A DNA stretch of 64,000 bases, taken from NCBI RefSeq assembly GCF_900101605.1, contig NZ_FMUR01000018.1:1-64000 (forward strand). The letters run 5' to 3'. A program made the translations under genes and the position numbers. The notes below the pieces were generated by a model, which saw nothing but the letters and a program-made list of their open reading frames with translations, was not told where the DNA came from and made no database searches. This document shows, in pieces, positions 62,141 to 64,000 of the stretch (position 1 is its first letter; the number at the start of each line of letters is the position of its first letter). The stretch is from Butyrivibrio hungatei (lineage in GTDB: Bacteria; Bacillota; Clostridia; Lachnospirales; Lachnospiraceae).

Positions 62141-63388
62141 ATGAAAATACTTATGGTCAATAAATTCCTTCATCCAAACGGAGGATCTGAAACATATATT
62201 TTTAAGCTGGGCGAAGCACTTGTGAAGCTGGGACATGAAGTCCAGTACTTCGGAATGGAGCATGAAGGCCGATGCGTAGGAAACAGAGCCAACGCCTATA
62301 CATCTGACATGGATTTCCATGGAGGTAGTAAACTCAGCAAACTCACGTATCCCATTAAGACAATATACAGCACAGAAGCGAGAAAAAAGATAAAACTTGT
62401 TCTCGATGATTTTGAACCTGATGTTGTTCATTTAAACAACTTTAATTACCAGCTTACGCCGTCGGTGATTCTAGAAGTTATTAAGTGGAGAAAAGAGAAA
62501 TCAAGAAACTGTAAGATTATATTTACGGCGCATGATTATCAGCTCCTTTGCCCGAATCATATGTTCAATAACCCGCAGACGCACGAAAACTGCGAGAAGT
62601 GCGTGGGAGGATATTTTGCAAATTGCATAAAAGGAAGGTGCATACACGGCTCTGCGGCCAAGTCGGTTGTCGGAGCTATGGAGGCGTACTTCTGGAAATA
62701 TAAGGGAACATATAAATACATTGATAAGATAATCTGTTGCTCGGAGTTTATGAAGACCAAAATGGATACGAATCCTGTTTTTGCAGGTAAAACCATTGCG
62801 ATGCATAACTTTATTACGCATGCCGATAAAGAAGCTGCGACGTGCGGTGAATCCACATTCTCCAAATCGTCATCATACGACAACGTGCATGAAGATAGAT
62901 ATGTTCTGTACTTTGGAAGATATTCATGGGAAAAAGGAATCAAAACCCTCATCAAAGCTTGTGAGGAACTCCCGGATGTAAACTTCATTTTCGCGGGGAG
63001 CGGTGAATATGCAGAAGAAATTGAGAAACTTCCCAATGGCAAAAATGTCGGATTTAAGACCGGAGAGGAGCTTGATGCGCTCATAAGAAACGCAGAATTT
63101 ACGGTATATCCATCTGAATGGTATGAGAACTGCCCGTTCTCTGTTATGGAGAGCCAGGAGAGACTGGTTCCCGTAGTCGGTGCGAATATAGGCGGGATTC
63201 CGGAGCTTGTAGAGGATGGGAAGACAGGCAGGCTGTTTAAGAGTGGTGATGCAATAGAACTTACACAAGCCATAAGAGAACTTTGGGATACGCCTGAGGA
63301 ATCTGATAAATATAGGGAGAACCTCAAAGAACTGAAGCGTCTCGATGCAGATGAATATGCAAGAGATTTGCTTGATAAAATAAGGTAA
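62141..63388 (+). CDS. glycosyltransferase family 4
   Basis: 415-aa GT-B glycosyltransferase. The N-terminal acceptor domain begins MKILMVNKFLHPNGGSETYI, a classic GT4 start, with HLNNFNYQLTP and FTAHDYQLLCPNH. It has a Cys cluster (CEKCVGGYFANCIKGRC, about 147-163), common in GT4 proteins of polysaccharide clusters. The C-terminal donor domain has GRYSWEKGIKTLI, VNFIFAGSG and the E-x7-E region in YPSEWYENCPFSVMESQ. Probably transfers a nucleotide sugar to a cell-surface polysaccharide. With the next gene 6 nt away it starts a polysaccharide operon that runs beyond the window. Confidence 0.92.
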   Translation: MKILMVNKFLHPNGGSETYIFKLGEALVKLGHEVQYFGMEHEGRCVGNRANAYTSDMDFHGGSKLSKLTYPIKTIYSTEARKKIKLVLDDFEPDVVHLNNFNYQLTPSVILEVIKWRKEKSRNCKIIFTAHDYQLLCPNHMFNNPQTHENCEKCVGGYFANCIKGRCIHGSAAKSVVGAMEAYFWKYKGTYKYIDKIICCSEFMKTKMDTNPVFAGKTIAMHNFITHADKEAATCGESTFSKSSSYDNVHEDRYVLYFGRYSWEKGIKTLIKACEELPDVNFIFAGSGEYAEEIEKLPNGKNVGFKTGEELDALIRNAEFTVYPSEWYENCPFSVMESQERLVPVVGANIGGIPELVEDGKTGRLFKSGDAIELTQAIRELWDTPEESDKYRENLKELKRLDADEYARDLLDKIR

Positions 63389-63394
63389 ACATTC

Positions 63395-64000
63395 ATGACA
63401 ATCACTATTATTACCCCTGCATACAACAGGTCAGTTACACTTCCTGAATTATATGAATCACTCAAAAAGCAGACAAACAAAGATTTTGATTGGCTTATTA
63501 TTGACGATGGAAGCACTGATGGCACAGGTGAGTTGGTAAAAAAATTCATAGATGAACAAGATAAAAAAACTACAGCATCAGATTCGAACACTTTTGGCAT
63601 AGAATACCATTTTCAGGAAAATGCCGGCAAGCACGTTGCACTAAATAACGGAATAACCATTGCCAAAGGCGAGCTTATCTTTATCGTTGACAGCGATGAC
63701 CGGCTTTCTGACAACGCTGTCGAGATCATTCTGGAATTTCATGAGAAATATAAAGATCGCAAGGATGAGCTGAAGCTTTGCGGATATAGCTTTTTGCGCG
63801 CATATAGCGACGGTACGGTAAATGAAGGAAAGTTCCCTGTAGATGAGGCTGTAGATACGTATAGGCAGCAGAGGATAAATAACAATCTTCTGGGAGATAA
63901 GGCAGAAGTATATTATGCGGATATATTAAAAAAATATCCGTTCGAAGTGTTTGAAAACGAGAAATTCATGCCTGAAGATGCCGTATGGCTGAAAATGTCG
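63395..64000 (+). CDS. glycosyltransferase family 2 (partial, cut by window end)
   Basis: 202 codons are visible, starting at ATG 63395 with AAGGT upstream. GT-A fold family 2: MTITIITPAYNR, the nucleotide-binding Asp pair in LIIDDGSTDGT, NAGKHVALNNGI and the metal-binding IFIVDSDDRL. The catalytic end is beginning to appear (MPEDAVWLK). It probably acts in the same surface polysaccharide pathway as the GT4 enzyme just before it. Confidence 0.9.
   Translation, partial: MTITIITPAYNRSVTLPELYESLKKQTNKDFDWLIIDDGSTDGTGELVKKFIDEQDKKTTASDSNTFGIEYHFQENAGKHVALNNGITIAKGELIFIVDSDDRLSDNAVEIILEFHEKYKDRKDELKLCGYSFLRAYSDGTVNEGKFPVDEAVDTYRQQRINNNLLGDKAEVYYADILKKYPFEVFENEKFMPEDAVWLKMS

Overview
The window looks like a chromosome segment of a low-GC, Gram-positive anaerobe of the class Clostridia, most likely a Lachnospiraceae close to Butyrivibrio. 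This rests on the gene set and order (decarboxylase, guanylate kinase, YaaR, holB, ricT, tRNA1(Val) methyltransferase, rsmI), an ATP-type PEP carboxykinase, AGGAGG-type ribosome sites, sigma-A promoters with 17-nt spacers, and tRNAs without an encoded CCA. The species assignment is inference.

Region 1 (1-20.1 kb) is housekeeping. It has six tRNA genes (Asp, Val, Thr, Tyr, fMet, Phe), a tightly packed nine-gene operon (HD protein to rsmI), monocistronic pckA, pyrG on the minus strand, ftsH, and a PP2C phosphatase / Ser-Thr kinase / membrane protein / uvrC operon.

Region 2 (20.3-61.0 kb) is an accessory block framed by two large paralogous cell-surface proteins in direct orientation. The block contains: (a) a transmembrane protein with an outside trypsin-fold domain, whose nucleophile Ser is replaced by Cys, and an inside FHA domain; (b) a 2176-aa RHS polymorphic toxin ending in a TNT-like NAD-glycohydrolase domain, with two related putative immunity genes; (c) a type VII secretion (T7SSb-like) core made of an FHA protein with an EssB-like N-terminal region, a MinD/ParA-like ATPase, a YukD/EsaB ubiquitin-like protein, an EssC FtsK/SpoIIIE ATPase, two WXG100-type proteins and two small helical partner proteins; (d) a second, 1937-aa RHS toxin with the same N-terminal domain but an unrecognised tip; (e) an AT-rich, 7-kb array of small membrane proteins (putative immunity genes), broken copies, an RHS remnant and a repeated terminator hairpin. 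No EsaA or EssA homologue is seen in the window.

Region 3 (61.0-64.0 kb) has an Rpn-family PD-(D/E)XK nuclease and two glycosyltransferases, the second cut by the window end.

Proposed working model (inference): the two RHS proteins carry a shared LXG-like N-terminal domain and leave through the EssC machine with help from the WXG100 and helical partner proteins. Phosphothreonine signalling (kinase, PP2C phosphatase, three FHA-containing proteins, and TTVL-type motifs in two membrane proteins) controls the apparatus. The immunity array records past toxin-tip exchange.
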